Part shown: in pieces, positions 38,901-51,360 of the stretch
Layout of the letters: the number at the start of each line of letters is the position of its first letter
How positions within the stretch are numbered: the stretch's first letter is position 1
Position numbers and translations under genes: made by a program
The notes under the pieces: model-generated
The model's database searches: none
Seen by the model: the letters and a program-made list of their open reading frames with translations, nothing else
What the model was told of the DNA's origin: nothing
Source of the DNA: Centropus unirufus
Lineage: Eukaryota > Chordata > Aves > Cuculiformes > Centropidae
Assembly (NCBI GenBank): GCA_013397695.1
Contig: VYZI01000257.1
Location: 690,494 to 754,493 of the forward strand
Direction: 5' to 3'
Length of the DNA: 64,000 nucleotides

Positions 38901-40840
38901 AAACCATCAGGACTTCTTGCCTCCATCACTTTGCAAGCTTCAAGCTCATCTTAAGGCTTTTCTGTCAATCCCCTGCAGGCAGTGAAATTAAAATAAGTTA
39001 CAGGATGAGGTGAAACGCCTTATTTGCAGTGCCTGGGCAAGTCACTGGAGTCATCTTTCTCTGGTAGTCTGGCTTATCATTGCTGTTATCTGTTGAAGGG
39101 ATTTCAGTTGATATTTTGCAGAAGGCTCTGTTGACTGTTATTGACATATTCTTAGCTTAAGACCATTACTGTGTTAAAGCGCTGGATTTTGAAACTAATT
39201 ACAAGACATTAATAGCTAAGCCTTAAGAGCTAAGTCATGCAAATATTGCTCTCTGTAAAGTTGAATATACAAACCGTGTTTGAACTGCTGACTTGGTAAC
39301 TGAAGTCTAAAAGCAATCTTTAAAGGTGGCAATAAATCTGTGCAAAACCCTCTGCAATTGTTTTCTAATGCGGCCATGAAATGAATGGCATAGTTGTTAT
39401 GAAAGTCGTATCCAGGATCTTGGCTATTTTTTTCCTCATGTAGGTTAATTATCACTAATGTAATTATTTTGTACTGATTTTTATTTTAATCAAACATTGC
39501 ATGAAACAATTTAGTTTGTAACAAATAGCTTATTACAGAAATGTTTGTGGTGGTGAGAAAGAAAGCAGTGGTGTTTAAATTATACACATATATTGAGTTA
39601 CTTTATTCATTAAAATGAACAATTATGTTAGGCCTTGTGAGACAGACTAAGCATTTCTTGTTAATGTTTGTTCTGTAGTGAACATAATGAGAATTTATAT
39701 TTGAAATGGAGCCCATCCTTCTAGCTCAAGGCATTTATGAACTGGGTAATATGCAGGAGCTGGCAGAGCTTAGGGGAAAAAAAAGAGTTGGAGTTACTCT
39801 CTAACCAAGACAGATGCTGTGTTTCCCTGTTGTGGCAATGGCACTGAAACTGGGAGGGCACTTTGCATTTTCTTTGGGGGGTCTTTTCAGTTGTTTGGTT
39901 TTGGTTTAGTTTTATTTCGTCTGTACTGTCGTGGTAGAGTGAAACGTAGTGGCTCTAGTGGATCCAGGTACCAGGAAGTTGGGCCAACTTTGAAGGTTTT
40001 TATTCTTTTTTGAATTTTGAGTGTCCTACAAAAACCAGCTGTGGGTTTGTTTGGTTGGGTATTTTTCCTATTTGTCAGATCAGTTCATCAGTGGATAAAT
40101 TATAATGGCATCAATCTGCACATTATGCTGTTGAAGATGTGCCACTTAGCATGCTGCTAAATAGTTGATGGGTAGATTGTGATTTTACAAGACATTAAAC
40201 ATGTGTCTACAGTGTCTAGTGCAGTCTAGGTTTTGTGTCCTTCCCAAATCTGACAGAATTGTAATAGAGGAATTTATTGTGTCTCTCAATACTGTCAAAG
40301 GCTAAGTTTGAGAAACAAAATTGTTGGATAGCTGTGAAAACTGTCTAGGTACATCTCTTAAGTGATATTGATTTGGGAAAAATAAATTCCTTAATCCTTT
40401 CTATGCTGTTTCAATACATGACCAAAAAGGAACATTCTACATTAAAGAGCAACATTTCTGTTAATTGCACAGTAAGTACTTTCTTATAATTTATTGTTTA
40501 CTTACTGCTTTCTAGATTATGATTAGTATGTTCAGATAATCACTTTGATTATGGGATAAGAGTTTATTATATTTGCTTATAGAATTGTAGAATTTGTAAG
40601 TTGATAGCATTCTTCCTCTGTGGATCTCAAAGATCTCTATAGGTCTTTGTTATATATATATAAAAACTAAAAGCAATTCCAACTTGTAGGTGGGGAAGGG
40701 GAGGCAAAAAACCATGAAGTACCTTGCCTATGGTGATCAAACTGGTCTGGGGCCAGGGGCAGCAAAAGAGCATGAACCTCGTCAGTCCTGGATCTCCCAT
40801 TTATCTAATTAATCTTGTCACCTATCATCTGTGATTTTCA

Positions 40841-41936
40841 GATTCATATAATCACTAGGTTGGGAAAGAAATCCGAAATCATCAAGTCCAACCAATCCCA
40901 TCTGCCTCTAAATTATATCCCTAAGCACCTCATCTACCCAACTTTTAAATACATCCAGTGATGGTAATTCCACCACCTCCCTAGGCAGCCTGTTCCAGTA
41001 TCTGCTGACTCTTTTGGTGAAAAATTTATTTCCTGATGTCCAATCTGAACCTCCCTTGGCACATCTTGAGGCCATTCCCCCTTGTTCTATTCCCTGTCGC
41101 TTGGGAGAAGAGACCAGCACCCACATCTCTACAACCTCCTTTCAGGCAGCTGTAGGCAGGGATAAGGTCTCCCCTCAGCCTCCTCTTCTACAGACTAAAA
41201 AAAGCCAGTTCCCTCAGCTGTTCCTTGTAAGACTTGTTCTCCAGCCCCTTCACCAGCTTCCTTGCCCTTCTGTGCATGCGTTCCAGAACATCACCATCCT
41301 TTCTGTAGTGAGGGCCCAGAACGGAACACAATATTCAAGGTGCAGCCTCACCAGTGCCAAGTACAGGGGCAGAATCACCTCCCTGGGCCTGCTGGCCACA
41401 CTGTTTCTGATAAAGGCCAAGATGCCATTGGCCTACTTTGCCACCTGGGCACTCTGCTGGCTCATGCTCATTCGGCTGTCAGCCAACACCCCCAGGTCCT
41501 TTTCTAGGCAGCTTTCCAGCCACTCTTCCTCAAGCCTGTAGCACTGCATAGGGTTGTTGTTTCCCAAGTGCATGACCCAGCTTTTGGCCTTGTTAAGCCT
41601 CATCCCATTGGTCTCTGCCCATTGGTCCAGCCTGTTCAAACCCCTCTGAAGAGCCTCCCTACCCTCAAGCAGATCAACACTTCCTTCCAGCTTAGCGTTA
41701 TCTGCAAACTTGCCAATGGTTCATTCAATCCCTTCATCCAGGTCATTGATAAAGATATTGAACAGGACTGGACCCAGCACTGAACCCCGGAAAACACCAC
41801 TTGTGACCAGCCTCCAGCTAGGTTTAGCTCCATTTACCACAACTCTTTGGGCCCAACTGTGCAGCCAATTTTCTACCCAGGAGATGGTGCATCTGTCCAG
41901 GCTTGTGGCAGCCAGTTTCTTGAGCAGAAAGATTAT
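40841..41936 (-). mobile_element. CR1 LINE, 5'-truncated, with much of the reverse transcriptase region
   Basis: This is the largest transposon in the window, about 1.1 kb, antisense to GRM7. From high to low coordinates, the - strand reads a reverse transcriptase piece with SVLGPVLFNIFINDLDEGIE (about 41724-41783), then KFADNAKLEG, LDQWAETNGMRLNKAKSWVM, EKDLGVLADSRMSMSQQ and the C-terminal KFFTKRVSRYWNRLPREV. The usual F/Y-A-D-D catalytic box is FADN here (41697-41708). In-frame stops lie at 41721-41723 and 41433-41435. The 3' end at 40841 carries the complement of a degenerate ATTATATGAATC tail. The copy is dead. It ends at about 41936 in the middle of ORF2, the normal outcome of incomplete reverse transcription. 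Confidence 0.96.
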
Positions 41937-44242
41937 TTTTTAAAATCTATTTAAGTAGATATGCTTTATTTATGAATCTTGGTGGGCAACGTTGGCTGCA
42001 CATTGAACATGCTGCCTTGGAAATCATCATCCTCGAAACCATATTTACTTCAGTAATATATCTCTTTTAAAAATAGGAGGTAATATGCAAGAAGTTTGGA
42101 GTTTTTGTGGCATTCTGTGGCTCTGTTTTCTATGTTTGTATCTTTAAAAGTTGCTCGGATGCTCCCACTGATGGTTTGCCATCAGGAAGAGCTTAGGAAG
42201 AATGTGGTAGTGAGCTGTGCCTTGACCATGTCCTGCAGACACAATAAATGAATTAAGTGTTCTGCTATTTCGTTGTTGTTGAAGGTCCTCTTACAGTAGT
42301 TGTAGACAAAAGTTATTCTTGATGTTTTATCAGCATTTTATGATCCTGAACCTGAAACTTTGAACTCAGAAAAATCTTTGTAAGCAGTTTTCAGTTTTTA
42401 GTGACTAAAACTACTGGGGGAAAGTCACTGAAAATAAGCAGGTTTAAACTTAAGTATATGTGAGAAATGGCTGAATATAGCAATTGCTTGCCACAATAGA
42501 AGTCTCTTTTAGATCCAAATTTTCAAAAGCCAAATACTTTCAAGGAAAGTGCAGTAAAAGATGGAAGGAGGGGGGGGGAGAAGGCCAACAGAAAAAAAAT
42601 GTATGCTGAGCGTAATTATTCAATTCTAATAGGGTCAAATACACACATGAACATTTTATTACTTTTGTTTGCGTTTCTGAAAAGCGTTATGAAACAATAT
42701 TTTGTTTCAAAGATATTTGTTTCAAAAATATTCTTTTCTGAGTGGGAAAAGTTTTTCCAGCTTGACCCAGATTCTCTTCTCCCAACACTACCCTCTGGTG
42801 CCAGGTGGCTTATCTGACAGGCAGTTTTCATCATGAATTTTTTTGCCACAAGCAACAGAATAACGTAAACCTTTCTAAGGCCAGTGACACAGCATTATCA
42901 TGGTATCATCCCAGGAGATCAGGAAAAGGACTTTCCATAATTTTACCTGATCTCTTATTAATATTTTTAAAGACAGTACCTGTGAAGAATAAAGTACCTT
43001 TAGGCTGTCCCAGCTACCCAGCAATCCCATGGGATACGGTTGAGAATATGAAGATTTTGTAGTCGTAAGTAAGGTGCGGGGATATGATAACACATTAATA
43101 GTTCTGTGGTTTTGTGAGGTTTCACAGGGCCAAAACCCATGCAGTTAGAAGGCCTTTCTCATTTCATTTTACTGCATGCTGTAAAAAAAGGGCGTTGAGT
43201 AACTCAAATGTTTAATAGTTGCAACAGAAAATGGAGCCTTGCCTTCTAGCTGTAGACACCCAGGTAAGTTATCGTTACCTTGTCTCAGTCTACTTTGTAA
43301 AAGGGCAAGATACCAAACAACAATTAAGAAAAGTAAAAGATGATTCCAGCTGTTGGTCACTTGTTTTCTTAAGGATTGCCATGGAATTTTCACACCTGCT
43401 TTATGGGTCAGAAATCTTGGCCTTGTTTCTCTTTACTCACCATCTCTTTGGTTCTCTCTGCTGCTAATATCTTTTGCTGTGTCTCTGTAGCAGGTTACAC
43501 TCACACATGCCAGCTTAGCCAGTTGTCTTGTAAGGCATATGCACAACTTAGGAATTCAACTCTAAGTTTGGAAAGGGCTTGCTAGCCTTTACTAATTGGA
43601 CTAGTAATGGAGTCAGGGATAGAAATGGATTTCCTGGCTCCTTATGCACTCTCTTCCAATAAGACCAAACGACCATTGACCAGTGCAATTAAATGAGCCT
43701 TTGTATTGTCCTTTATCATGAGTATTACTTCAGCTTCTGCAAGCTGCACATATTCAGTTCAGCACAGTATGGAAGAAAAGAGTTTATGGATTTGTTTTTT
43801 TTTTCAGAATAAGTTGTGAATGTTGAAGGTTAATGAAGTTTCCCAAGCAGTGACAGACCTCTAGAATATCTGTTATTGAGGGATTATTTTTATAAAATTC
43901 ACAGCAGAGGCTATTGGTAATACAGTATTTGAGCAGTGCATGACTTCAGGGTTTGGGGATTTTTTAAATGTATGAAATGAATATGATATAGGATCTACTT
44001 TGAATTAAATTAGGAAAGTGCAACTTAATCTTTCAATTTAAGACCCACACACCCTAGCCTTCCTGTATGCATTAATAATCGAGACAGCTGATTCAAGAAA
44101 GTAATTTGGAATTTTTTTACTTGTAGGGAAAATAGCAGAGTGCATTTAAATAACTAAAAAAAAAGCTGAAATTTTGTTTTTCATAACATTTGTTCACATC
44201 TATCCCAGGAGATCGAGTTTTCTATTTGGAAAAGCTCAACAT

Positions 44243-44260
44243 ACACACACACACACACAC
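44243..44260. repeat. (CA)9 microsatellite
   Basis: A perfect AC dinucleotide run of nine units, preceded by an ACAT interruption. It is a likely length polymorphism and has no evident role. Confidence 0.97.
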
Positions 44261-45185
44261 TCAGAAGCTCGTGGAGTCATTGACGTTTCACTGGGTAGTT
44301 GAGCAGTGCAATTAATTGGTGCTGGGAATGTCAAGACCTTCCCTATGATTCTTTTCTGGACTATTCGTAGGGGTTCCAATACTAAATCTCTCTTGTTCTT
44401 GGAAGCTGGTTAGTGTCTTTAGTCTACCGTATTTTTTAATGATTTATGAGTCTAATTTTCTGCAGTACTTGGGAACCTTTGTGCACATACTTTGGAGTTT
44501 AGGATTCTTGAGACTGCAGAACAAGGTAGAGGTCCCATTTATTTAATCTAATAATTTATAATTTGCATCCCCAGAAGAATGCGTGATATTTCAAGAGCAG
44601 AATGTGATCTTGAAATGAAGCGTTATCCAATTATTGTATTTTTCATTGGTGACTATTTTCTACATCATTCATTTTTTATTAATGGTTCATGCTGCATGTT
44701 CTCACGGATTCCATGTCCTATATAAGATACATTTCCACCTAATTTAAAACACTACCTTCATCAGTAGCAGTTACAAGAGACAGACCTCTTGTTCTGAACT
44801 CAGTAAGAAGCCCCAGGTTCTAGATGTGTAGAAAACAGTTTTGTCAATTTAACTGCTGCCTTCCTCAAGCTATTGCAGTTTTTTTACTAGTTTTCATGGA
44901 ACAAAGAGGTTTACTCTCTGCTATTTTATCTCATGTTGTGCGTCATTCTACCAGCATTTACTACTAATAAAAATAAAAAATAATTATAAACAGAGTCATA
45001 CATTAGAGTCCAGTGTGAAGACATTCACACACATATGGTTGCTGGACAAGCAGTGTCTACCACATATGAAGTTTATCCATTGTCTTTTTTTTCTCTGGTG
45101 TAGGTTCCCCCTTGGTTCCTCCACACACACTGTCTGAAACTAAGGTCTAAATAACCACCCTTCTTCTATTTCATGTGTCTTGTAG

Positions 45186-46121
45186 ATCGATGAAATGCAG
45201 TGGGGGAAAGGAGTGCGTGAAGTCCCATCCTCAGTTTGTAGCCTGCCTTGCAAGCCAGGAGAGAGGAAGAAGATGGTGAAGGGGATGCCGTGCTGCTGGC
45301 ACTGTGAGCTCTGTGACGGCTATCAATACCAGGCTGACGAGGTGACTTGTCTGCTCTGCTCATACAACGAGCGACCCAATGAGAACCGAACAGGATGCCG
45401 ATCAATACCCATCGTTAAGCTGGAGTGGCACTCGCCCTGGGCTGTGATACCCGTTTTCTTGGCTATGCTGGGAATTATTGCCACCATTTTTGTCATGGCA
45501 ACATTCATCAGATATAACGACACTCCCATTGTTCGGGCTTCTGGGAGGGAACTCAGCTACGTCCTGTTAACAGGGATATTTCTGTGCTACATAATCACAT
45601 TTCTGATGATTGCCAAACCAAACGTTGCTGTGTGCTCCTTCCGGCGTATCTTCTTGGGCTTGGGGATGTGCATCAGCTATGCAGCCCTGTTAACTAAAAC
45701 AAACCGCATCTACCGCATATTTGAACAGGGCAAAAAGTCAGTGACAGCACCTAGGCTTATAAGCCCCACATCACAGCTGGCAATCACATCAAGTTTGATA
45801 TCTGTTCAGCTTCTAGGTGTCTTTATTTGGTTTGCAGTTGACCCACCTAACATCATCATAGATTATGATGAGCAGAAAACTATGAACCCTGATCAAGCCA
45901 GAGGAGTTCTCAAATGTGACATTACGGATCTACAAATCATTTGTTCCTTGGGTTATAGCATTCTTCTAATGGTTACATGTACTGTGTATGCCATCAAGAC
46001 TCGGGGTGTCCCAGAGAATTTTAATGAAGCTAAACCCATTGGATTCACTATGTACACTACCTGTATAGTATGGCTTGCCTTCATTCCAATATTTTTTGGC
46101 ACTGCCCAGTCAGCTGAAAAG
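45186..46121 (+). CDS. GRM7: GRM7 large exon: cysteine-rich domain and TM1-TM6 (probably exon 8)
   Basis: The 936 bp exon encodes 312 residues in phase 0, between acceptor TTGTAG and donor GTAAGT (46122). Residues 1-74 are the cysteine-rich domain, with nine Cys (18, 22, 36, 37, 40, 43, 55, 58, 71), as expected for the family, and a kept N-R-T sequon at 67-69. Membrane helices by eye: TM1 84-107, TM2 121-142, TM3 150-170, TM4 195-217, TM5 246-268, TM6 284-304. Cys150 and Cys244 (in VLKCD) are the conserved TM3-loop 2 disulphide pair. The second intracellular loop (KTNRIYRIFEQGKKSV) is intact. The part from residue 76 on is almost identical to my recollection of mammalian GRM7, for example LITSSLISVQ-type TM4 text (AITSSLISVQLLGVFIWF) and DPPNIIIDYDEQKTMNP, so the gene identity is firm. 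The cysteine-rich part is much more diverged. The frame stays open past the donor only as far as a chance stop. TM7 and the tail are not in the window. Confidence 0.97.
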
Positions 46122-46561
46122 GTAAGTTAAAAAATGAACAAACATGCACATGATGTATCAGGATTCACTGCAGTTATAAGTTATGTACTGATGTTCAGCT
46201 TTACACAAATTTTAAAATGAGCTATTCAGTTAGCTCATTACTAAGACATGTGGAACATATCGCACTATTTTCCTTCCCCGTTTAGCTGTTAGGCTTTTCA
46301 TTTGCTAAACTGGCAAATGATCAATAGCAATCATATTAGCCATTGGTTTTATTGTTGTATCCATTTCAATTGTATCTTTTCAGTAGGATAAGTGGGAATT
46401 AGCTATCATATTGTCTAGAAAGAGGCATCTCTTAGCTAAATCATTTTGAATACAAGGTGTATAAAACGTGTCGAAAAAATAGTCAAGTAGACTCCGACAC
46501 TTCTGGACTACTGCAATTGAGGGCAGTGAGTAGTCTGAGTGCAGTGCTTCACAAATAGCAG

Positions 46562-46700
46562 CCTCAGGGCACATTTACACTGCAGGGTATAGCTTGTCCT
46601 GAGCTCGGGCTGCTGAGACTAGGCTGACACTGCCATCTGTACTGGTTATTCTTCAACTAGACCAGGTACCCTCACCCTATAGCATGGCAGGGGTATAGCC
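46562..46700. repeat. Possible old DNA-transposon (MITE-like) relic
   Basis: The text GGGCACATTTACACTGCAGG, then GAGCTCGGGCTGCTGAGAC, recalls a short DNA-transposon family with 'gtctacactgca ... ctcgggct' wording that is abundant in turtles and crocodilians. Only part of the expected length is similar and I see no clean terminal inverted repeats, so this is a suggestion. Confidence 0.25.
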
Positions 46701-49331
46701 AGGGTACTGGAGTGAATACCAGGTTGCTTCTCTTCAGAAGCGAGGTCCAGCAAAACCCATGGAGTTCATTCACCAAAAGCCAGTCCAAAAGGTTACCTTT
46801 ACGTGACTTAAGAAAAAGCATCCAAACATTAGCATCTAATCCACTAGTTGGGGTGTTACAGAAATGAATTATTGCAAAGGGCCTCCAGACTTAATTAGAA
46901 GATTCCTGGTGGCTTTGAGAGGTTTCAGAGTGGAGTCTGCAGTGTGTCACAGGGTTCAAATGCACATAATTTCCATCCTATGCTCACAGCTGCTCAGGCG
47001 TTGGCAGCTGAGGAAAGGAGCCGGGTGGGTTAGGGAAATATACCCTGGCAATCAGAGCAGAAATGCGCGTGAAGAGATGCAAAATTTGGTCAAATTTCAG
47101 CTCTGCTGCCAAGAAAAATCAGATTCAAAGTGCTCTTTGCAAATATATCAAATCAGTTCTGCTGGGACCAGCAGCTAGCTGGTATCCCAGCCCAGTGTGT
47201 GGCAACTGGTAGTTTAGGGGCAAGTGTTACCATCCTCCCTTTTGTCTTACAAAAGGAACAAACAGAAAGTAAGGTTCTTCTTCCCATTGTATTTATTGGT
47301 GGGGATAATGGCATTAAACAGCCAGAGGACGGTATGATTTATTTTCCAAAACATTTTTGGAATTTCTATTCTTAAGAAAAAAACTTCAGATTTGCCCTCA
47401 AAGTATTCAAAAAGGAGGATCTTTAATTGCTCTGTGAATATTGAGTAAATGGTATTCAAGAAGTGAAAAGTCGACCTGCTGTTACAACGTGTAGGGCTAA
47501 ATCAAACTCAGCGTGACTAAGCATTGCAACTTTAGATAGCTCCTGTGTGTTGGGCCCCTTTTTCACACTCCTGTTGCTGCCCAGGTGACTCCAGTTAATG
47601 CTGGATGATAGAGATCTGGTTTTACTTCTGTCTGAATCTTGTTTGAGATAGCTGTAATTTCAGGGTGATTTGAAAAATACCTGCAACCCTAGTCTTTAGG
47701 CAGAAATGAAAATATTATGCTGCCCTGACCTGCCGTCAGACTGTTTTACTCTCTCCAGCCGTGACCCTACCTACTTCTCCATTTCAGAGGGAACTACCAC
47801 AGTGTCTCCTTACTTGCAGCCTACTCCAACTGAATCTGGGCATCAATTATCTCTCATGGATCTTGTGTGGATTTATTAGCATGCTATCAGTTATTGCCAC
47901 TACCTGAACCTAAACTTTCCCATGTAGGAAAGAGCTTTGGCTTCAGGCTGCTATGCATCCCCTTCAATCTTCATTTAATATTTGGTCTTTAATGCAAGAC
48001 TAGGGCTAGCTCACTGCTGTGAATAAAAATATTGCATCTTTTAAATTTATGAGCAAATTTAAATCTTGGCTAACGCATCTAATTTTATGCCAAGGATACA
48101 ATTTCCAAATTTGCAGTTGTTAAACTTACGGATTATTGAAGTAAAATCACAGGAAGACTGTGGGGTTGGTTGGGCAAGTCCATGCTTTGGCTACTAGTTG
48201 CTTCCTTAGGAAAGTGCCTGCATCAGAGCTTCAGTCTTTGCAAGTCAAAAGATTCATTGTAGAGAGATTAAGAATTGTTTTGGCTCCAGTTCACCCATGG
48301 AAGAGTGGATCACCCAGGAGGAAGCAGAGGTTATGGAGGTTTTCATGTATCATCTCACCACTGCAATGGGCTTTATGAGCAGCCATTGCATCCCTAAAGG
48401 GAATTAATTTCAACTGGAAAGGAAGTCCGCCAAGTCTTACAAATACTTCAAACACCTCTGCTCTCCCTGTCGAGGGAGAGATAAGGAACAGCATAAGTGG
48501 CTTTAAACACAGTTGGGCCTGTTTGTAACTTTGGTCTGATGCAGGCAGTACAGTGCAGCTTTTGTGCTGCTGCCTGGGAGTGCTTTTGTCCTGCAGGTGA
48601 CCAAGATGAAGTGCTTTAAATTGTTGTCTGCAAAGATTTAACTAGCTGATAGAAAGGCCCAAAGAATTTCAAAAGCTCCTTCCAGCTCTGAAAATTATTT
48701 AGTAGCAAAAGCTTTAAGTTTCCCTGTAGTCACAGACCTAAATGATCCTGTTCTTTGAAAGCCGAAGGTTCTCTTACAAATTCATGTAGGACAGAAAAAG
48801 AGGTGATGATTAACTCGATTTCACACAGAACCTAGAAGAGAGTACTGGGCAAAGCAAACAGCCCTTCGTTTTGTGTTCCAGCCAAGGGGGACTTCCCATG
48901 CCACTGCGTAGAGCTGGTGGCACCAGCTGGTTCTGCTTGCTACAGCCCCTGGGCAGCCATGGCAGAGGGGCACTGAGGATACTTCAGTATCTGCTGCCTG
49001 CCACCACCTGAAATCCTCACACGCTGCTGGGGCTTTTTGGGATTCCTTGGACTGAAGGCTGCCATGTTTTGGCCAAGAAACTGCCCAACGAGATCCTACC
49101 AGCACAGCAGGCATGCATGAATGCACTTCAGTATCATCCCTATAGGTGTGGTCCCCCAACCTACAGGCATTTGCAGACACTGGCCACAGTGCATTCGACT
49201 GGCGTGCTGTGCCGAATCTGAGTGCTATGCCTATGGCTTTGCCGCTGGGGCTTTTCCCCTCTTTCTGCTCTCACAGAGATCAAGCTGCAGTAGTTTTGCT
49301 GCTTTATTTCCTTTCCGGTCTCTGTTTTTTC

Positions 49332-49349
49332 TTTTTTTTTTTTTTTTTT
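49332..49349. repeat. Poly-T run
   Basis: Eighteen consecutive T, with further T-rich flanks and then a G-rich piece (GTGGGGGTGAGAGGGGGG). I see no LINE or SINE body beside it that would make it a retrotransposon tail. Confidence 0.9.
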
Positions 49350-50327
49350 CTTTTTAGTGGGGGTGAGAGGGGGGTACTTTTTTTGATTGCTAGCGATTTC
49401 CTGTCAGATATTCTCCCTGGAAAATATTGTGTTTAAGGTTAGCCACACAGATCTTTGCTGAAATGGAAATTGCACCTGCTGAAAATCTCATGCAAGACAA
49501 TCTTTTAAACTGAGAAATGGTGTTATATATAATGTTGTGGTTTTCATTATATGGATTTGTTTTATTTTATCAATATATACAAACATAATGTTATTTGGTA
49601 GAAAACATATTGAAAATACCTACCTTGTTCAGTGTAGAAAATAACAAGAGCAGCAACAACAAAAGAACTAGAAGTATGCTGCAAGTAATTCATAAAAGGC
49701 AAACAACTCAAGCAGTAGCATTTGCAACAGAATGGAGAAACATGGTATGGTTTGAGAAAAGCTAGGTATCAGCATTTGTACTACAGGATGGAAATAAAAC
49801 ATTAAGTGTATTGGAGGTGGTACAGGGGAAAAGCGGTTTTCTGACCTTTTAACAGCTTGCAATTACTCAGGCAGTTTCTTTGTTGACTGTCTAAAAAGTC
49901 AGAACACATACGGTCCATCATAATGTTTAGTTTAGTGATGCAGCATGTGATAGGTGTGGACTATGGTCATCCTTGCTGAACTTCACCATACTTTGAGTTT
50001 CTTTAGCCTTGATGCCATGGTCATAGGCTGTTCCTCTACGTGTGTGAATAACTGCTTTTGTCTAAGTTCTGGGGCTTGTATACCAGGATGGGGTATTTTT
50101 TTTGCTTTTGTGTTTTCTTGTAACTAGTAGTATATATTCTAAAATGATGGTGTAACCTTTCCTTGAAAACTAGGACGCAGTACTGGGGACTGGAATTGTG
50201 CCAAGTCCTGGCTCAGAAAGATGCTACCTTGAGTATGTGTTTGGTAGAAAGCCACTCGACTAGAAAGGATTCCTTACCAAGAAGGAGGTATCTCTTACTA
50301 TTCAGCTCCGAGCAGCTCCTGATGATC

Positions 50328-50502
50328 CTAACCCATTGCCCAGAGAAGCTGTGGATGTCCATCCCTGAAGATGTTCAAGGCCAGGTTGAATGAAGTTTTG
50401 ATCAACGTGATCAGTGGCAGCTGTCCATGCCCATGGCAGGGGTCTTGCAACTGGATGATCTTCACAGTGCCTTCCAACTCATACCATTCTTTAACTCTAT
50501 GA
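50328..50502 (+). mobile_element. CR1 LINE 3'-end fragment
   Basis: The fragment runs in the same direction as GRM7. It reads TTGCCCAGAGAAGCTGTGGA, CATCCCTGAAGATGTTCAAG, GCCCATGGCAGGGGTCTTGC, AACTGGATGATCTTCACAGT and CTTCCAACTCATACCATTCT, then a degenerate CTTTAACTCTATGA tail. This is the standard order of the CR1 3' end, including the conserved 'cccatggcagggg' part. Only the terminal 175 bases are kept. Confidence 0.93.
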
Positions 50503-51344
50503 AAACCATCACTAGCTAAAGGGCTGTTGAGTTGTGGGGGTTGAGGATAGGGGCACTGTCTATACCTGCCTTCTTCCCTGCTTCTGCCTGGGTAATGCTG
50601 AGTGTTAACCCGCACATTTGGAGAGGAACTATAAGGACGAAACACTGCTTTTACCTTCCTAGCGTAATTACTTTTGACAACAAAACTATTTTAAATTCTC
50701 TGCAGATGTGTGGGTATCTTATCAGAAACAAAGTGGCCTCAAAGAGCTGTTAAACCAATTATAGGAGTCATAGCTCCACGCAGAGTCAATACAAAGTGGC
50801 ACTTGAAAAGAGCATGGATTGCTCTGTAAGGTCAGGTGAAGCACGGCTAAATCAATAAAGCAAATTGAGTCAAAATTTTAGAGTACAAAAGTGAAAGGAT
50901 GGGAAGGAATGTAGGTGGTGTGGGAATGCATCCTGTAGGAAACTGCACCTTTTACCCTGCCCCAAGCAGCCCTGCAGTAGAGATTAATTAATACCTGCAG
51001 CCTGTTGTTGCTGATCAGCTTTTCCTTTGATTACCTGTTTCTGGTTTTAACTCATTTCCAGGAGCAGGGCACTACATAATGGAATTGCTGGGGGGCAGCG
51101 GTTTGGGATCAAGTCCCGCTGCCCTGCCCCTGCACACAGCATGGGGAGCTCAGCTGTGCTGCTCCTCATGCAGTACCTCGGGACCCTGGACTTGCACTGC
51201 TGCTGGGGATGCTCCGGCTCACTGCTCCGGGGATGCGGTGTTTGGGCCTTCATGGGAAGGCTGTTCCCTGGCAGCACAATGCTGCTTGAGCTGTGTTACA
51301 GGAAGTGTATTTGAAATTAGCCTGGTTTCATGAAGTCAATGATT

Positions 51345-51360
51345 AAAAAAAAAAAAAAAA
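51345..51360. repeat. Poly-A run
   Basis: Sixteen consecutive A after TCAATGATT. It lies a few hundred bases before the LTR relic and seems unrelated to it. No retroposed body is recognised upstream. Confidence 0.9.

Larger units (their letters stand above)
19119..45185 (+). other. GRM7: GRM7 intron between the 140 bp and 936 bp exons (26 kb)
   Basis: A phase 0 intron with donor GTGAGT and acceptor TTCATGTGTCTTGTAG. It contains CR1 fragments at about 26607-26870, 33112-33245 and 40841-41936, a (CA)9 microsatellite at 44243-44260 and several short A or T runs. AT-rich stretches that read like conserved non-coding DNA lie near 22330-22640 and 24410-24580. Everything else looks like ordinary unique intron sequence. 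Open frames of 60-140 codons occur on both strands, but I recognise none as a gene apart from those inside the CR1 copies. Confidence 0.9.

Noticed and set aside
41014..41541. 175-codon + strand frame
   Set aside because: It is the antisense shadow of the CR1 ORF2 on the - strand.
45186..46121. Assignment of the gene to GRM4 or GRM8
   Set aside because: Despite the GRM4/8-like block in the cysteine-rich domain, the membrane part, extracellular loop 2 and both upstream exons fit GRM7 clearly better.
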